A DNA stretch of 64,000 nucleotides from Phycisphaeraceae bacterium (GTDB taxonomy: Bacteria > Planctomycetota > Phycisphaerae > Phycisphaerales > UBA1924), in NCBI GenBank assembly GCA_019636565.1, contig JAHBXG010000015.1, forward strand, positions 24,380-88,379. Reading direction: 5' to 3'. Below are positions 35,019 to 44,806 of the stretch, piece by piece. The notes under the pieces were generated by a model that searched no databases, was not told where the DNA came from, and saw only the letters and a program-made list of their open reading frames with translations. A program made the position numbers and the translations under genes. Numbering within the stretch: the first letter of the stretch is position 1; each line of letters opens with the position of its first letter.

Positions 35019-35897
35019 TCAGGGACAAACAAGATCGTTATACGCGGCAACGAAAACCACGAAATCGGAATCGTCCACAAAGCCGTCGCCGTTGAAGTCG
35101 GCCGGGCAGCCGGTCGGTATGGAAGCGTCGGTGCAGTCGAGAAGATTGTAACTGGTGGCGAACAGCACAAAGTCCGAATCTTCAACGACGTCGTCCTGGT
35201 TCAGGTCGCCGGTGCACCGCGGCGTGTATTCAAGAACAAGTGCCGGACGATTGGACGCGGTGAGGTCTTCGCGGGTCGAAAACTTCTTGGCGGATTGCGG
35301 CGCGGACTCGTTTCCGCGAAGGATCCACCCGAAATCCGAAGCGGGATGGTCGAGCATGAATTGAGCGTCGGCAACCAGTTCGGGCGAACTCCAGGAGAAT
35401 CGATCAAAGCCGCCGACACTTGTGGTTGCGGATGCGGCGGAGGCGAAGTCGCCTCCGGGCGTTGCCCATGTGGTGCCGGGCCAGAATCGGTGGAGCCACG
35501 TCGCATCGTTTGCCGAAGCGGATGCGCCGCCACCCTGGCCTCCCAAAGCAGTGGAGGCGCCCTCGCCCCAGGACGCGAGCAAGCGATACAGCGAGCAGGA
35601 CTGTGGATCGCCGTTGGATCCAATCTGCGTGAGCGAAAGTACCGCGCTGGTAATGCGCATTCCGGAGGGAACGGAGCCGGCGATATCGAAGCGCATCACG
35701 CAGCGCCGGATCGTCGTGGGATCGAAGGCGTTCATTCCGGCAAACATGGCGGACCCCGCGCCATTCGAGAGTCCGCCGGAATCGGACTGATAGAGCGTGT
35801 TGTCGGCAACAGGGGAAAGAGAGAGAGAGCCCGCGTGCGCGACGCCGCAGGACAGGAGCAGGGGGAGACAACGAATCGGGGCGGCGGAGTTTGACAT
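35019..35897 (-). CDS. Secreted DNRLRE-like beta-sandwich protein with dockerin
   Basis: 292 residues: signal peptide (about 1-22), a domain (about 25-220) with the pattern ADNTLYQSD, RCVMRFDIAGSVPSGMRITSAVLSL and a final FSTREDLTASNRPALVLEYTP, as in DNRLRE carbohydrate-binding-like domains, then a four-Cys dockerin (CTGDLNQDDVV ... LVCP). No catalytic motif. It is likely a surface or substrate-binding protein. No ribosome site is obvious before ATG 35897. Confidence 0.87.
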   Translation of the reverse strand: MSNSAAPIRCLPLLLSCGVAHAGSLSLSPVADNTLYQSDSGGLSNGAGSAMFAGMNAFDPTTIRRCVMRFDIAGSVPSGMRITSAVLSLTQIGSNGDPQSCSLYRLLASWGEGASTALGGQGGGASASANDATWLHRFWPGTTWATPGGDFASAASATTSVGGFDRFSWSSPELVADAQFMLDHPASDFGWILRGNESAPQSAKKFSTREDLTASNRPALVLEYTPRCTGDLNQDDVVEDSDFVLFATSYNLLDCTDASIPTGCPADFNGDGFVDDSDFVVFVAAYNDLVCP

Positions 35898-35942
35898 GAG
35901 GTGTTTATCCGGAATTACGAAGGGGGTGGCGACTCTCGCAGA

Positions 35943-36650
35943 TCAGGAACGCCGGCGGCGGAACGACAGCCCGGCAGCGGCGAGACCGAGCGCCGACGGG
36001 GCCGGCACGGTGAGGCTGACGGAATCAACGCCGAAGTTGAAGAAGTTGACGTTGTCCGCCTCCGCGAAGCGGAGGCGCAGGGTCTCGCCCGCGTGTGCGG
36101 CGAGGAGCGCCGTCACGTCGATCGAGAATTCGTTGTAGCCGGAAACGAGCGAAGACCCGATGATCGTCTGGAACACATTCTGAAGAATGTCGGGAGCGCT
36201 GACGCTGAAGGGGTCCGCGCCGGTCGTCATGATGTCGACGCGGGCTTGCTGATTGAGAGTCGGTGTTGCCCAATCGAGCGTCGAGGGCGTTGAGAACGCG
36301 CCGGCGCTGTTGTTGATGTAGAGGGAAAAGCGCAGCGTGGCGACGGGGACGGACGCGGGAATGACAATGTCCTGGTAGAGCACGTGCGAACCGGGCGCGG
36401 CAGAATCGGTCATGGCCGCACTTTGGCCGTGCGGCGGAGGCGGAACCGCGAAACCGTTCACCGGGCTTGCCGCGCCGCTTTGGAGGTGAAAAGTTCCGTC
36501 GCTCCCAATCTGATCGACGCGGGTCCAGCCGCTGAAGCCGGATTCGAACCCGCCGTTGGCGATGAGTTCCTGCGCCGGCGCGGAGGCGCAAGCGCCCGCA
36601 AGCAGACCGAAAACAACGATCGCCGTTGACGCACTGTTATTGGTTTTCAT
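35943..36650 (-). CDS. Secreted protein with PEP-CTERM-type tail
   Basis: 235 residues: signal peptide (about 1-26), a beta-sandwich with ELIANGGFESGFSGWTRVD at the start, and a C-terminal VPAPSALGLAAAGLSFRRRRS that matches the PEP-CTERM sorting pattern (VPxPS, short hydrophobic stretch, Arg cluster). PEP-CTERM tails are processed by exosortase and sort proteins to the cell surface. This is the only protein in the neighbourhood with this tail and without a dockerin. Its ATG lies 14 bases inside the 3' end of the sugar dehydrogenase gene, so the two are translationally coupled. Confidence 0.88.
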   Translation of the reverse strand: MKTNNSASTAIVVFGLLAGACASAPAQELIANGGFESGFSGWTRVDQIGSDGTFHLQSGAASPVNGFAVPPPPHGQSAAMTDSAAPGSHVLYQDIVIPASVPVATLRFSLYINNSAGAFSTPSTLDWATPTLNQQARVDIMTTGADPFSVSAPDILQNVFQTIIGSSLVSGYNEFSIDVTALLAAHAGETLRLRFAEADNVNFFNFGVDSVSLTVPAPSALGLAAAGLSFRRRRS

Positions 36651-38235
36651 CGAGTTCACCCTGTTTGATGGTTTGGTCACGATTGAATTTGAGAGGTGCT
36701 GCGGCCGCCGGCGTGCGGCGGATTCGATAGATCGTCGCGTCTGTATTCGAGACGACGTACAGGTTTCCGTCGGGCCCCTGTTCGATGTCGGGGGTGATCC
36801 CGAACCCGGTGCCGATGAGCATGGATTCGCTTTCCGTGCCGTCGAACTTCTGAGGTCGGAACAGATTGTCGGCCACACGGTCGGCGAGGCGCGGATCGGC
36901 GCTGACATCGATGTGCATGCGATCGGGCGTGAGGCGGAGGCGGTAAAGGCTGCCACCGTTCGCGCCGACCTGCTGATTCCCGCGGGCAGAGCCGATCCAG
37001 AGCGTTCCTTCGTATTCAGGTCCGAGCGCATCTCCCTCCACGAAGGCGGTTCCGGCCGGGCCGATCTCGTATCGCCAGCTCAGATCGGGGTCGACATAGA
37101 CCGCACCCGGCAGCATGAACATGCGAGAGAGCGCCGCGTCGGCGGTGTAGGCGAGGCGGGTCGGCGGGAAGCGGTTCTGCTGGAGCGCGCTGTTGAACTG
37201 TGTTGTCTCAATAAACTTGAAATCCGCAAAGCGATAGAGCGGGCCCGCGATCTGGATCCATCCGCCGTTCATTCCCGGCACAACGCGGTTCAGTTCGCTG
37301 TATGCGTCGTCCGCGTTTTCCGTTTCCCAGAGAAAGCCGGAGTATGGATCGAACGCCATGCCGAAAGCGTTGCGATGTCCGTAGGAATAGATCTTCTGGA
37401 TGTTTGCACCCACCTGGCCGCCGGTTGCGGCGCCAACGGCAAAGAATGGGTTGTCGGCGGGGGCCGAGCCGTCCGTATTCAGGCGGAGAATCACTCCGGA
37501 AAGGTGGGCGTTATCCGGCGCCGGCCCGCCGAAGGTGTCGTCGACGAGCGGATCGGTCAGGAAAGGTCCGTTCGGAAGGTTCTGCATCCATCCACGCCTT
37601 CCCTGATCTCCCATGAAAACGTAGAGCTTGCCATCGGGACCGAAGTGGATCACCCCGCCGTTGTGATTACCCGCAGGATTGCCGCCGTTGTTCGTCCCCG
37701 GGTGGCCCGGAACGACAACATTGTCGGTTTGAAGCGACCGCATCGAGATGATGTTGCGATCAAAGACGAACGAAGACCCGTTCCACAGGAATCGATCGAC
37801 GCGGTTGCCGGTGAGGGGGGTCTCGAGCGTCACGGACGTGTCGCTCCCGGTGCTGCTTTCGGTCCAGCGGATGTAGGCGTACGGCGCCGTCGGAAAGGCC
37901 GGATCGAGCGCCATGCTCAGAAGGCCTCGCTCAGACGCGGAGTTGACGGCAAGGTCTAGCACCGGCACCGGCTGCACGACGCCATTGATCACGCGTTTGA
38001 TCTGCCCCGACGCCTTCTCGAGGACGAGGAAGTCGTTGGCGGCGAAGAACACGATGCCGATCGGCTGCGAGATTCCCGCGTTGACCACCACCTCGACCTG
38101 GAGATTGGGATCAAGAATCGCCAGTGGCGACGTGTCGGCGAACAGCGGCGAGCCGCAAAGCCCGGCCGCAAGAATCGTCGCACAGATTCGGAAACGCGCC
38201 GAGGGGCGGCTCGGGCGGATTCTTCGGATTTCCAT
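36637..38235 (-). CDS. PQQ-dependent sugar dehydrogenase-like protein, no dockerin
   Basis: 532 residues: signal peptide (about 1-33), then a six-blade propeller of the glucose/sorbosone dehydrogenase group, with ERGLLSMALDPAF, HNGGVIHFGPDGKLYVFMGD, YGHRNAFGMAFDP and the later GGWIQI block. The family oxidises aldose sugars with PQQ as cofactor in the periplasm. No dockerin or other anchor is present; the gene ends with KQGELDENQ and overlaps the PEP-CTERM gene by 14 bases. Its relative at 47233 carries an Ig-like domain and a dockerin. Confidence 0.92.
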   Translation of the reverse strand: MEIRRIRPSRPSARFRICATILAAGLCGSPLFADTSPLAILDPNLQVEVVVNAGISQPIGIVFFAANDFLVLEKASGQIKRVINGVVQPVPVLDLAVNSASERGLLSMALDPAFPTAPYAYIRWTESSTGSDTSVTLETPLTGNRVDRFLWNGSSFVFDRNIISMRSLQTDNVVVPGHPGTNNGGNPAGNHNGGVIHFGPDGKLYVFMGDQGRRGWMQNLPNGPFLTDPLVDDTFGGPAPDNAHLSGVILRLNTDGSAPADNPFFAVGAATGGQVGANIQKIYSYGHRNAFGMAFDPYSGFLWETENADDAYSELNRVVPGMNGGWIQIAGPLYRFADFKFIETTQFNSALQQNRFPPTRLAYTADAALSRMFMLPGAVYVDPDLSWRYEIGPAGTAFVEGDALGPEYEGTLWIGSARGNQQVGANGGSLYRLRLTPDRMHIDVSADPRLADRVADNLFRPQKFDGTESESMLIGTGFGITPDIEQGPDGNLYVVSNTDATIYRIRRTPAAAAPLKFNRDQTIKQGELDENQ

Positions 38236-38561
38236 GGTGCTACAACTCCCTCTCTAGAAGGTTCGAGCAGACCAGAAGTTCGGACAAGTGCCGCGATGCC
38301 GCGCCCGACTCTCACGCCCGTCGCGCGAGCGGGCCGGCAATAAACCGATGTTCAAAAAGATCATCGCGATTGCGGGTTCGGCAGAAGAATCATGATTTTG
38401 TGTGGCGCAGAATCGGGCGTTCAAAAAACTCGAAACCCAACTCAACCGAGTCAAAGGTGCCACAGGTTTTGGTGCGGGCAACCAAATCGCGGAAGAAGAG
38501 TTGTGAAAGCGGGGATGGTGCTGCGATCCGGGTCTTGTCGGCCTGGTCTTTTACGCGGGCA
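38236..38561. other. Intergenic stretch without a supported gene
   Basis: Between the sugar dehydrogenase start and the end of the next minus-strand gene. No motif or gene seen. Confidence 0.5.
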
Positions 38562-39650
38562 TCACGGGCACAGCAAATTGTTGTATGCCGCAACAAAGAT
38601 CACGAAATCGGCGTCGTCAACAAAGTTGTCGTTGTTGAAATCCGCCGGACAGCCGGCGGGCATCGACGGATCGGCGCAGTCGAGGATGTTGTACGCGGCG
38701 AGAAAGATGACAAAGTCGGAATCTTCGACAAAGCCGTCGTTGTTCAGGTCGCCCGCGCATGGGGTGCCGACAATGGGCTGGGTCCAGTCGATTCCTGTTC
38801 CGCTGGAAATCGTCGAGCCTCCAACCGGCGCTCCGTTGAAGTAAATGTTGGAGATGCCACCCCAGCCGAACTGGCTCAGCGTGGCGTGGGAAGTGTTGGG
38901 CGTGCCAAATCCTCCCGAGGAGCGCTGCCCGGCGCGGCAGTTCACGTACACGCCGAGTTTGAACGAAGTTCCGAACGTGAACGGAACGGCGAAGGTCACC
39001 GTGTCATTGACATTCTTTCCGTCTGCGTTCGGATTGCCGTAGGTTGCGATGCCCCAGTTGCCGTACTGGCGATCGGTGCTGAGCAGGTCTGAATTGCCCG
39101 GATTCGCTAGCGGGTTGGACATCAGCTGGAGATTATCCTTGAACGCGGTGGCCGTGAACGCCGCGGCACCGGTAACTCCGGTGGCATCCAGTCGCCCGAC
39201 CACGGTGACGGTGAACTGCATGAACCCGGCTTGGCCGGTATGTGCCGGGTTCGAGATGAGGAATGTTTCGTTCCAGCCGCCGTTTGAAATGCCGGCAGAG
39301 AATGCAGCGGTCGAAGGGAAGCTGACAGAGGCGTCCATCTGCACGAACCCCATCGCGGCGCTGCCGCTGGAGCTCGCGGAGATTTCCGAGGATGAGTACG
39401 TGGCGCTGCGCGATGCGCTCGAGTTTCCGGAGAACGCGAGTTCGTGCAGGTCTGCGAGACCGCCGGTGTAGACCGTGGTCCAGTCGTCGCCGGGCCAAGG
39501 GCCGCATCCGCAGGTGGAGGGGCCTGCACCTGCTTGAATGAAGCCGCCCGGCGCGGGAGTGGTGGATTGCTTCAGTGCACCGAACGCGGCGTCGGTCGAG
39601 CAGAAGAGAGCGAGCGAGGAGACCAAGACGAAGAAGGATTTCTGTGGCAC
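38562..39650 (-). CDS. Secreted dockerin-tagged protein, paralog of the frameshifted gene
   Basis: 362 residues, signal peptide (about 1-25). The body (about 26-290) begins LKQSTTPAPGGFIQAGAGPSTCGCGPWPGDDW and contains STDRQYGNWGIAT and VPFTFGTSFKLGVY; the same blocks occur in the gene at 40780-41854. It ends with a four-Cys dockerin (CAGDLNNDGFV ... LLCP). The start is GTG 39650, with GGAGG eight bases upstream. No enzymatic motif; the two are probably a local duplication. Confidence 0.85.
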   Translation of the reverse strand: MPQKSFFVLVSSLALFCSTDAAFGALKQSTTPAPGGFIQAGAGPSTCGCGPWPGDDWTTVYTGGLADLHELAFSGNSSASRSATYSSSEISASSSGSAAMGFVQMDASVSFPSTAAFSAGISNGGWNETFLISNPAHTGQAGFMQFTVTVVGRLDATGVTGAAAFTATAFKDNLQLMSNPLANPGNSDLLSTDRQYGNWGIATYGNPNADGKNVNDTVTFAVPFTFGTSFKLGVYVNCRAGQRSSGGFGTPNTSHATLSQFGWGGISNIYFNGAPVGGSTISSGTGIDWTQPIVGTPCAGDLNNDGFVEDSDFVIFLAAYNILDCADPSMPAGCPADFNNDNFVDDADFVIFVAAYNNLLCP

Positions 39651-39890
39651 AACGAAAGCCTCCGTCGGCGCCGGGGAAGGTGTTCGCCGAACAACCGAGC
39701 TTACCCCGCGGTCCGCGGTTTTTGGACATTAATCCGGGCAGAAAGGCCCGCAATTCGTGTGATTTTCTTCGAAGAAAGCACCCGTTTGTGGGCGGGCGGG
39801 GAGCCGACAAATTCGAGATCTTCGACTGGGAGTGTGCGATTCAGCAGGAGAGAGCCGCGATGGCCGCTCTCGAAAGAGTTCGCCCCCTGG

Positions 39891-40667
39891 TCAGGGGCAG
39901 ACAAGTTCGTTGTACGCCGCGACGAACCCCACAAAATCCGAATCATCAACAAAGCCGTCGCTGTTGAGGTCCGCCGGGCAGCTTGCCGGCATGGAGGGGT
40001 CGGCGCAGTCGAGGATGTTGTAAGCGGCGACAAAGAGCACGAAGTCGGTGTCATCGACGAGCCCGTCGTTGTTTAAGTCCCCCGGACACAGGGCCGGAGC
40101 GACCGGGGTATCAAAGCGAAGGTCATCAAACCCGACCGTTGCGCTCTGGGAGTACATGCGGATGTGGTGAATACCCGGGGCGGATATCGCGAGCGGCGCC
40201 GGGTTGCTGTCGAGTTGGGTATCGAAGGCGAGCAACGCGCCGTTCAAGGAGTACGCCTCGAGCGTCTTGGTTCCGGGGATGGGCTGCAGATCGCCCCGGA
40301 TGGAGACAGTGGAGACAACATAAGGAAGCGTTCCCGATGCATCAAAGAACGCGGCCTCGACAGGATGGGAATTCTGATAGGTCAGGGTCCCCTCCGGATT
40401 CGAACCGCCGATGATTTGAACCCCGCTGGGGGTATTGGCGCCGTGTACCACGACCGCGACAAACGGTGCGCCGGAGAAGAAACGCACTCCGTGGGATGCA
40501 AGGTAGAAATCGGAAAGGCGAGATTGCGGCGGGATGGGCGCGCCAGGTGCGTTGCCCATGCCGGGAACTTGCTCAAAGTCGATCAGGATGGGTTGCGCGT
40601 GCGATGCGGCGCTGAGCAGGACGAGCATCGCGACAGCGATTCCGTGGGCCGATCGGAGGATGTTCAT
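39891..40667 (-). CDS. Secreted beta-rich dockerin-tagged protein
   Basis: 258 residues: signal peptide (about 1-24, ending ASHAQ), a domain beginning ILIDFEQVPGMGNAPGAPIPPQ and including TVSIRGDLQPIPGTKTLEAYSLNG and HHIRMYSQSATVGFDDLRFD, which is the layout of a planctomycete beta-sandwich binding domain, then a four-Cys dockerin (CPGDLNNDGLV ... LVCP). No catalytic motif. It lies between the two related genes at 38562 and 40780. Confidence 0.85.
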   Translation of the reverse strand: MNILRSAHGIAVAMLVLLSAASHAQPILIDFEQVPGMGNAPGAPIPPQSRLSDFYLASHGVRFFSGAPFVAVVVHGANTPSGVQIIGGSNPEGTLTYQNSHPVEAAFFDASGTLPYVVSTVSIRGDLQPIPGTKTLEAYSLNGALLAFDTQLDSNPAPLAISAPGIHHIRMYSQSATVGFDDLRFDTPVAPALCPGDLNNDGLVDDTDFVLFVAAYNILDCADPSMPASCPADLNSDGFVDDSDFVGFVAAYNELVCP

Positions 40668-40779
40668 GGAGTCAGACTATTCGAGGGGAAGCCGCACGCA
40701 AGCGAAATCGCTCGCGAAAGCAAAGAAGCCCGGCGAACACACCGGCCGAGCGCGTTCCTGCGGACAGCGGGCACCCCGA

Positions 40780-41854
40780 TCAGGGGCAGAGAAGTGCGTT
40801 ATACGCAGCTACGAATTCCACGAAGTCGGCATCGTCAACAAAGCCGTCGCCGGTGAGATCGGCCGCGCAGCCCGCGGGCATCGAGGGGTCGGCGCAATCC
40901 AAGATGTTGTAGGCCGCGGCGAAGAACACGAAATCGGAGTCGTCGACGAAGCCGTCGCCATTCAGATCACCGGGGCAGTTTCCGATCGGAAGCCCCCAAT
41001 TGATTCCGGTTCCGGACGAAACGGTTGAGCCACCGACGGGGCTGCCATTGACATACACGCCGGTGATGTCCCCCCCAGGCGAGTTTGGCGAGGATCGCTT
41101 CGGCGGTTGAATTGCCGGCGACGCCGCTCGCGGAGCGCATCCCCGCGCGAGCGTATCCATAGATGCCAAGATTGAACGTTGTGCCAAAGGTGAACGGAAC
41201 AGCGAAGGTCAGCGTGCCGCTCACCCCCTTGCTTTTGGTATCACCAATGGAAGAGGTGCTGACGGCCCAGTTACCGTATTGCCGATCTGTGCTGATTGCG
41301 TCGGAGTTTCCGGCGCTGAACAGCGAGTTGATCATCAACTGAATGTCGTTCTTGTAGCCGGTGACTCGGAAGTTGGCCGCGCCGGCAAAGCCGGCGGCAG
41401 CGAGACTGCCCGAGACATTCAATGTAAAGACCATAAATCCGGATTGGCCCGTGTAGGCGGCGTTGGTGATCAGGAATGTCTCCTTCCACCCGCCGTTTAT
41501 ATCGGCCTGCGCGAAATGAGAATTGTTCGGAGCATTGTTGTGTGCGTTTCCGGAAATGAAGCCCATTCCGAATGAGCCGCCGCTCGAGTTGGAAATGTTG
41601 CCGGACGAGTATCCGGCGTTGCGGCTGACGGAGGAGATGCCGGAAAAGGAGCCCTCCTGAGCGTCCGAGCCAACAGCGGTGTGAAGTGAAGTGAAATCGG
41701 AGCCGGGCCACGGACTGCTGCCGGGGGTGTCGGGCCCCGCACACGCCTGTCCGAAGCCGCCCGGTGCAGAAATCGTGGACTGAGAAAGCCCCGCAAGGGC
41801 CGACGCACACGAGCAGAGCCCTGTGGCCGCAACAACGCGCGTGGTAGTGGTCAT
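40780..41854 (-). pseudogene. Frameshifted dockerin-tagged protein (one-base shift in a C7 tract)
   Basis: The reading frame from ATG 41854 (GGAGGG before it, signal peptide, SQSTISAPGGFGQACAG ...) runs to the C7 tract at 41070-41076 (G7 on the coding strand) and then out of frame. The continuation in another frame gives DITGVYVNGSPVGGSTVSSGTGINWGL and a complete four-Cys dockerin (CPGDLNGDGFV ... LLCP). The paralog at 38562 reads straight through the same place. Removing one G restores the frame. It is a real frameshift, a slippage-controlled gene or a sequencing error; I cannot tell which from the sequence. Confidence 0.75.
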
Positions 41855-42028
41855 GCACCAGCCCTCCGTTTCCAAGATTTTCCGGGGTTGACGAACGCGA
41901 GGACCTGAAAGCAGGTCGGCGATCCTCTTCAAGGCTAACTCGAGGATTTTCGCGAGTCGAACCGTCGGTGCGACTTCACAGAAAAAACCGGGAACGGGTC
42001 CTCGACAGATTGCGGACAATTCCCAAAA

Positions 42029-42051
42029 ATACGGCCCTCTTTTTCAGGGGC
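42029..42051 (-). terminator. Possible terminator after the subtilisin gene
   Basis: Short imperfect stem (GCCCCT with AGGGCC) followed on the minus strand by GTATTTTT. Weak. Confidence 0.35.
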
Positions 42052-42062
42052 GATTCGCTCAC

Positions 42063-43790
42063 CTACGAGCACAGAAGCGCGTCGTAGGACTGGACAAAGA
42101 TCACGAAATCCGCATCGTCTACGACACCGTCACCGTTCAGGTCTGCGGAACACAGCAGTGGCATCGACGGGTCGGCGCAGAGCAAGACGTTGTACGACTG
42201 GACAAAGAAAACGAAATCGCCATCTTCGACGACATCGTCAAAGGTGAGATCTGCCGGACAGCGAATCCGCTCGAGGGCGCGATAGGCATCGACAAAGCCG
42301 TAGCCGTAGCCGGTGTCGTACCCGGGCGCGCCGACATCGCGCGCGCCTTGCGCCAGTGCGAGTTCGACCTGCTCCGATGTGAGTGCGGGTTTGTACGAGA
42401 GCACGAGCGCGGCCGCGGCTGCGCTGAGGGGGGATGCGAACGACGTGCCCGAAACTGAGACATAGTCGCTGCCCGGGTCGTACCCGCCGGAGCCCTGGAT
42501 ATCCGTTGAGTAGATATTCGAACCGGGCGCGGAGTAGGCGAGGCCGGTGCCGTACTGACTGAAACTCGCGCGCAGCCCGTTCACCCCGAGCGCCGCGATC
42601 GCATTCACCGAGGGAATGCTCGCCGGATAGGCGAGCGAGGAAGTTGCGTTGTTGCCCGCGCTGGCAAAGTGAACGATGCCGGCGGCTTTCGTCGCGTTGT
42701 ACTTGTTGCTGATCGTGCTCGAGGAGAATCCGTAATAGTTGCTGTTGTTGGTCACGCGAGCGCCGATGTCTGAAGCGAACTGAAGTGCGGTTACGGTATA
42801 GCTGGCGGTACTGGACCACGACCCGTCGCATGCTGTGTTTGCGATGAACGCACGGGCCGAGGCGGTACGTGTTTCGGGCGCGAGGCCGGACCCTCCGAGC
42901 GCGTTGTTCATCTTTTCTGAGATGCAGCCGGCCACCGAGGTCCCGTGCTTGTCGCAGGAGTTCATCGGGCCGCCGGTGCCGCCGGCGGTTCCGGTGGTGT
43001 CGATGCCGGGGAAGCGCTGGTTGAGATCGGGGTGGGTGAGATCAACGCCCACGTCAAGCACGACGGTGATAATCGACGACGACCCGGTGGTTATGTCCCA
43101 CGCGCGAAGCGCTTCCATGTCGGCGCCCGGGACGCCGCCCGCGAATTGACCGGTGTTCCGCAGCGCCCACTGCAGCGGGAAGAGCGGGTCGTTGGGAGCA
43201 ATATCGCCGTGTCCGGTGAAGATCATGTCCGGCTCGGCGAAGCGCACCTCTGGTGAGTCAGCCAATTCGTTGGCCGCGCTCAGCACTTCGAACCCGTCTT
43301 TCGATGCGGTGCGGACGCGATAGAGACCGAGCGTTCCAGCGAACGCCTCGTCGAGAATCTCGCCAATTCCGCTCGAGGCAATGACGGCGCGGGCTCGCTC
43401 GGGTGTTACGGATTCGTCGAAGCCGACAAAGACATCGCGCGTGACGATGAGTGGGCCGCCGTCCTCTCCCACGAACACGGGCGAAATAAACTCCAAGCCT
43501 CTTTGAGTATCAGGATCCGCGGCAATCGCCGCGATCGACAGCGGGCTGCGATGCGCTGCATCCGTCGCGACGAGGGACCAGCCAGGAATCGGTATCTGCT
43601 GGCCCGCGATCGCGCCGATGTTCCGCGAAGCGCCCGGCGCCGCTTCGAAGACAGCGATCCGTAGTGGGTCGAGTTGCAGCGGACGGGATTCCTTGAAATA
43701 CCGGTACGAAAGCCCGGACGCGTTCGAATCGCCGATCGCGCCGCTTGTGGCTACCAACGAGACGCAGACCGCTGCCGAGTACCACTTCAT
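42063..43790 (-). CDS. Secreted subtilisin-like (S8) serine protease with dockerin
   Basis: 575 residues: signal peptide (about 1-23), a pro-region (about 24-195, including the inhibitor-like block VTPERARAVIASSGIGEILDEAF), the protease domain (about 235-505) and a four-Cys dockerin (CPADLTFDDVV ... LLCS). The catalytic triad is D246 (VVLDVGVDLTHPDL), H282 (KHGTSVAG) and S450 (GTSFASP), with N380 (SAGNN) for the oxyanion hole. GGAGG before ATG 43790 sets the start. It degrades proteins outside the cell after self-cleavage of the pro-region. Confidence 0.95.
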   Translation of the reverse strand: MKWYSAAVCVSLVATSGAIGDSNASGLSYRYFKESRPLQLDPLRIAVFEAAPGASRNIGAIAGQQIPIPGWSLVATDAAHRSPLSIAAIAADPDTQRGLEFISPVFVGEDGGPLIVTRDVFVGFDESVTPERARAVIASSGIGEILDEAFAGTLGLYRVRTASKDGFEVLSAANELADSPEVRFAEPDMIFTGHGDIAPNDPLFPLQWALRNTGQFAGGVPGADMEALRAWDITTGSSSIITVVLDVGVDLTHPDLNQRFPGIDTTGTAGGTGGPMNSCDKHGTSVAGCISEKMNNALGGSGLAPETRTASARAFIANTACDGSWSSTASYTVTALQFASDIGARVTNNSNYYGFSSSTISNKYNATKAAGIVHFASAGNNATSSLAYPASIPSVNAIAALGVNGLRASFSQYGTGLAYSAPGSNIYSTDIQGSGGYDPGSDYVSVSGTSFASPLSAAAAALVLSYKPALTSEQVELALAQGARDVGAPGYDTGYGYGFVDAYRALERIRCPADLTFDDVVEDGDFVFFVQSYNVLLCADPSMPLLCSADLNGDGVVDDADFVIFVQSYDALLCS

Positions 43791-43968
43791 TGCGTGACCT
43801 CCGATGCCACCATACCACGCAGGCCGCGGCGGAACGAAGAAAATCGGATCGTTCTTGCGCAGCATAACTCTTCGCGACGGAAACGCCGGCACTTACCCCC
43901 ACGGGATTGCGGCGCGTCCCGTTCAGGGAGCGCAGGCGAGAGGCGGGTATCGCGGGCCCGCTAGCGAC

Positions 43969-44769
43969 TTACGGGCACAGCAGTTCGTTGTAGGCCGCAA
44001 CAAAGTTGACAAAGTCGGCATCATCCACGAATCCGTCGCCGTTGAGATCGGCTGGGCAGCCGACGGGCATCGAGGGATCGGCGCAGTCGAGAATGTTGTA
44101 CGCGTTCAAGAAGATCACAAAGTCGGCGTCTTCCACCAGACCGTCGCCATTCAAATCGCCCGGGCACGTGCCGGATGCGATCCACTGGATGTCGTCGATG
44201 CCCCAGGTGCCGTCGCCGCTCGAATCCATGCGGAGGCGGATGATCCGCGGCATGTCGTTGCGCCAGATTCCGACGAACTCGCCGATGCGCCCGCCAGAAC
44301 CGGTGGTTTCGATCGAGAACTGCGCGGTGCCGCCGCCGGAAAAATCCACGAAGATGTTGGTCCCGGTGTGATCGATGTCGGCGAAGCCGACTCCGTCCAC
44401 TCCGGGTTCGGGCCATGAGAGTTCGAGGTAAGGTTGTTCGTTCTGGGAGACTCCGAAGTTTCCATTGGGACTCGAGCCACCGATGCCTCCGGCGGTGCGG
44501 ATGATGGCGTTGTGAGCGCTCGACGAATCGGTGATGACCATGCCGCCGGGAAAGAGCCCCGTGACGGCGGAAATGTTCTGTCCGTTTGAAAAGCCGGATT
44601 CGAAATCGACAAGAAACGAGGGGGCGGCCACGCCGCAGTCTGCGAGCCACTGCGCGCGGGTGGCGGCGACATCTGCCGGCGCGGAGGCGTTGCGCGTGAT
44701 GATCGCGGCGGTGCAGGTGGAAGCGGTGATGGACAGCGTGACTCCGACCTGGAACAAACGGGCTCGCAT
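43969..44769 (-). CDS. Secreted beta-sandwich dockerin-tagged protein
   Basis: 266 residues: signal peptide (about 1-24), then a domain beginning ITRNASAPADVAATRAQWLAD and including FLVDFESGFSNGQNIS, GVDGVGFADIDHTGTNIFVDFSGG and DGTWGIDDIQWI, a pattern of extracellular binding domains, and a four-Cys dockerin (CPGDLNGDGLV ... LLCP). No catalytic motif recognised. AGGAG before ATG 44769. It begins 37 bases after the preceding gene ends, so they may share a transcript. Confidence 0.85.
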   Translation of the reverse strand: MRARLFQVGVTLSITASTCTAAIITRNASAPADVAATRAQWLADCGVAAPSFLVDFESGFSNGQNISAVTGLFPGGMVITDSSSAHNAIIRTAGGIGGSSPNGNFGVSQNEQPYLELSWPEPGVDGVGFADIDHTGTNIFVDFSGGGTAQFSIETTGSGGRIGEFVGIWRNDMPRIIRLRMDSSGDGTWGIDDIQWIASGTCPGDLNGDGLVEDADFVIFLNAYNILDCADPSMPVGCPADLNGDGFVDDADFVNFVAAYNELLCP

Positions 44770-44806
44770 AGGAAACTCCTGGGCTGATTCGAAACGCCGG
44801 AATTCT

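Noticed and set aside
36556..37959. 467-codon plus-strand frame over the sugar dehydrogenase
   Set aside because: Antisense shadow of a recognisable PQQ-type propeller gene.
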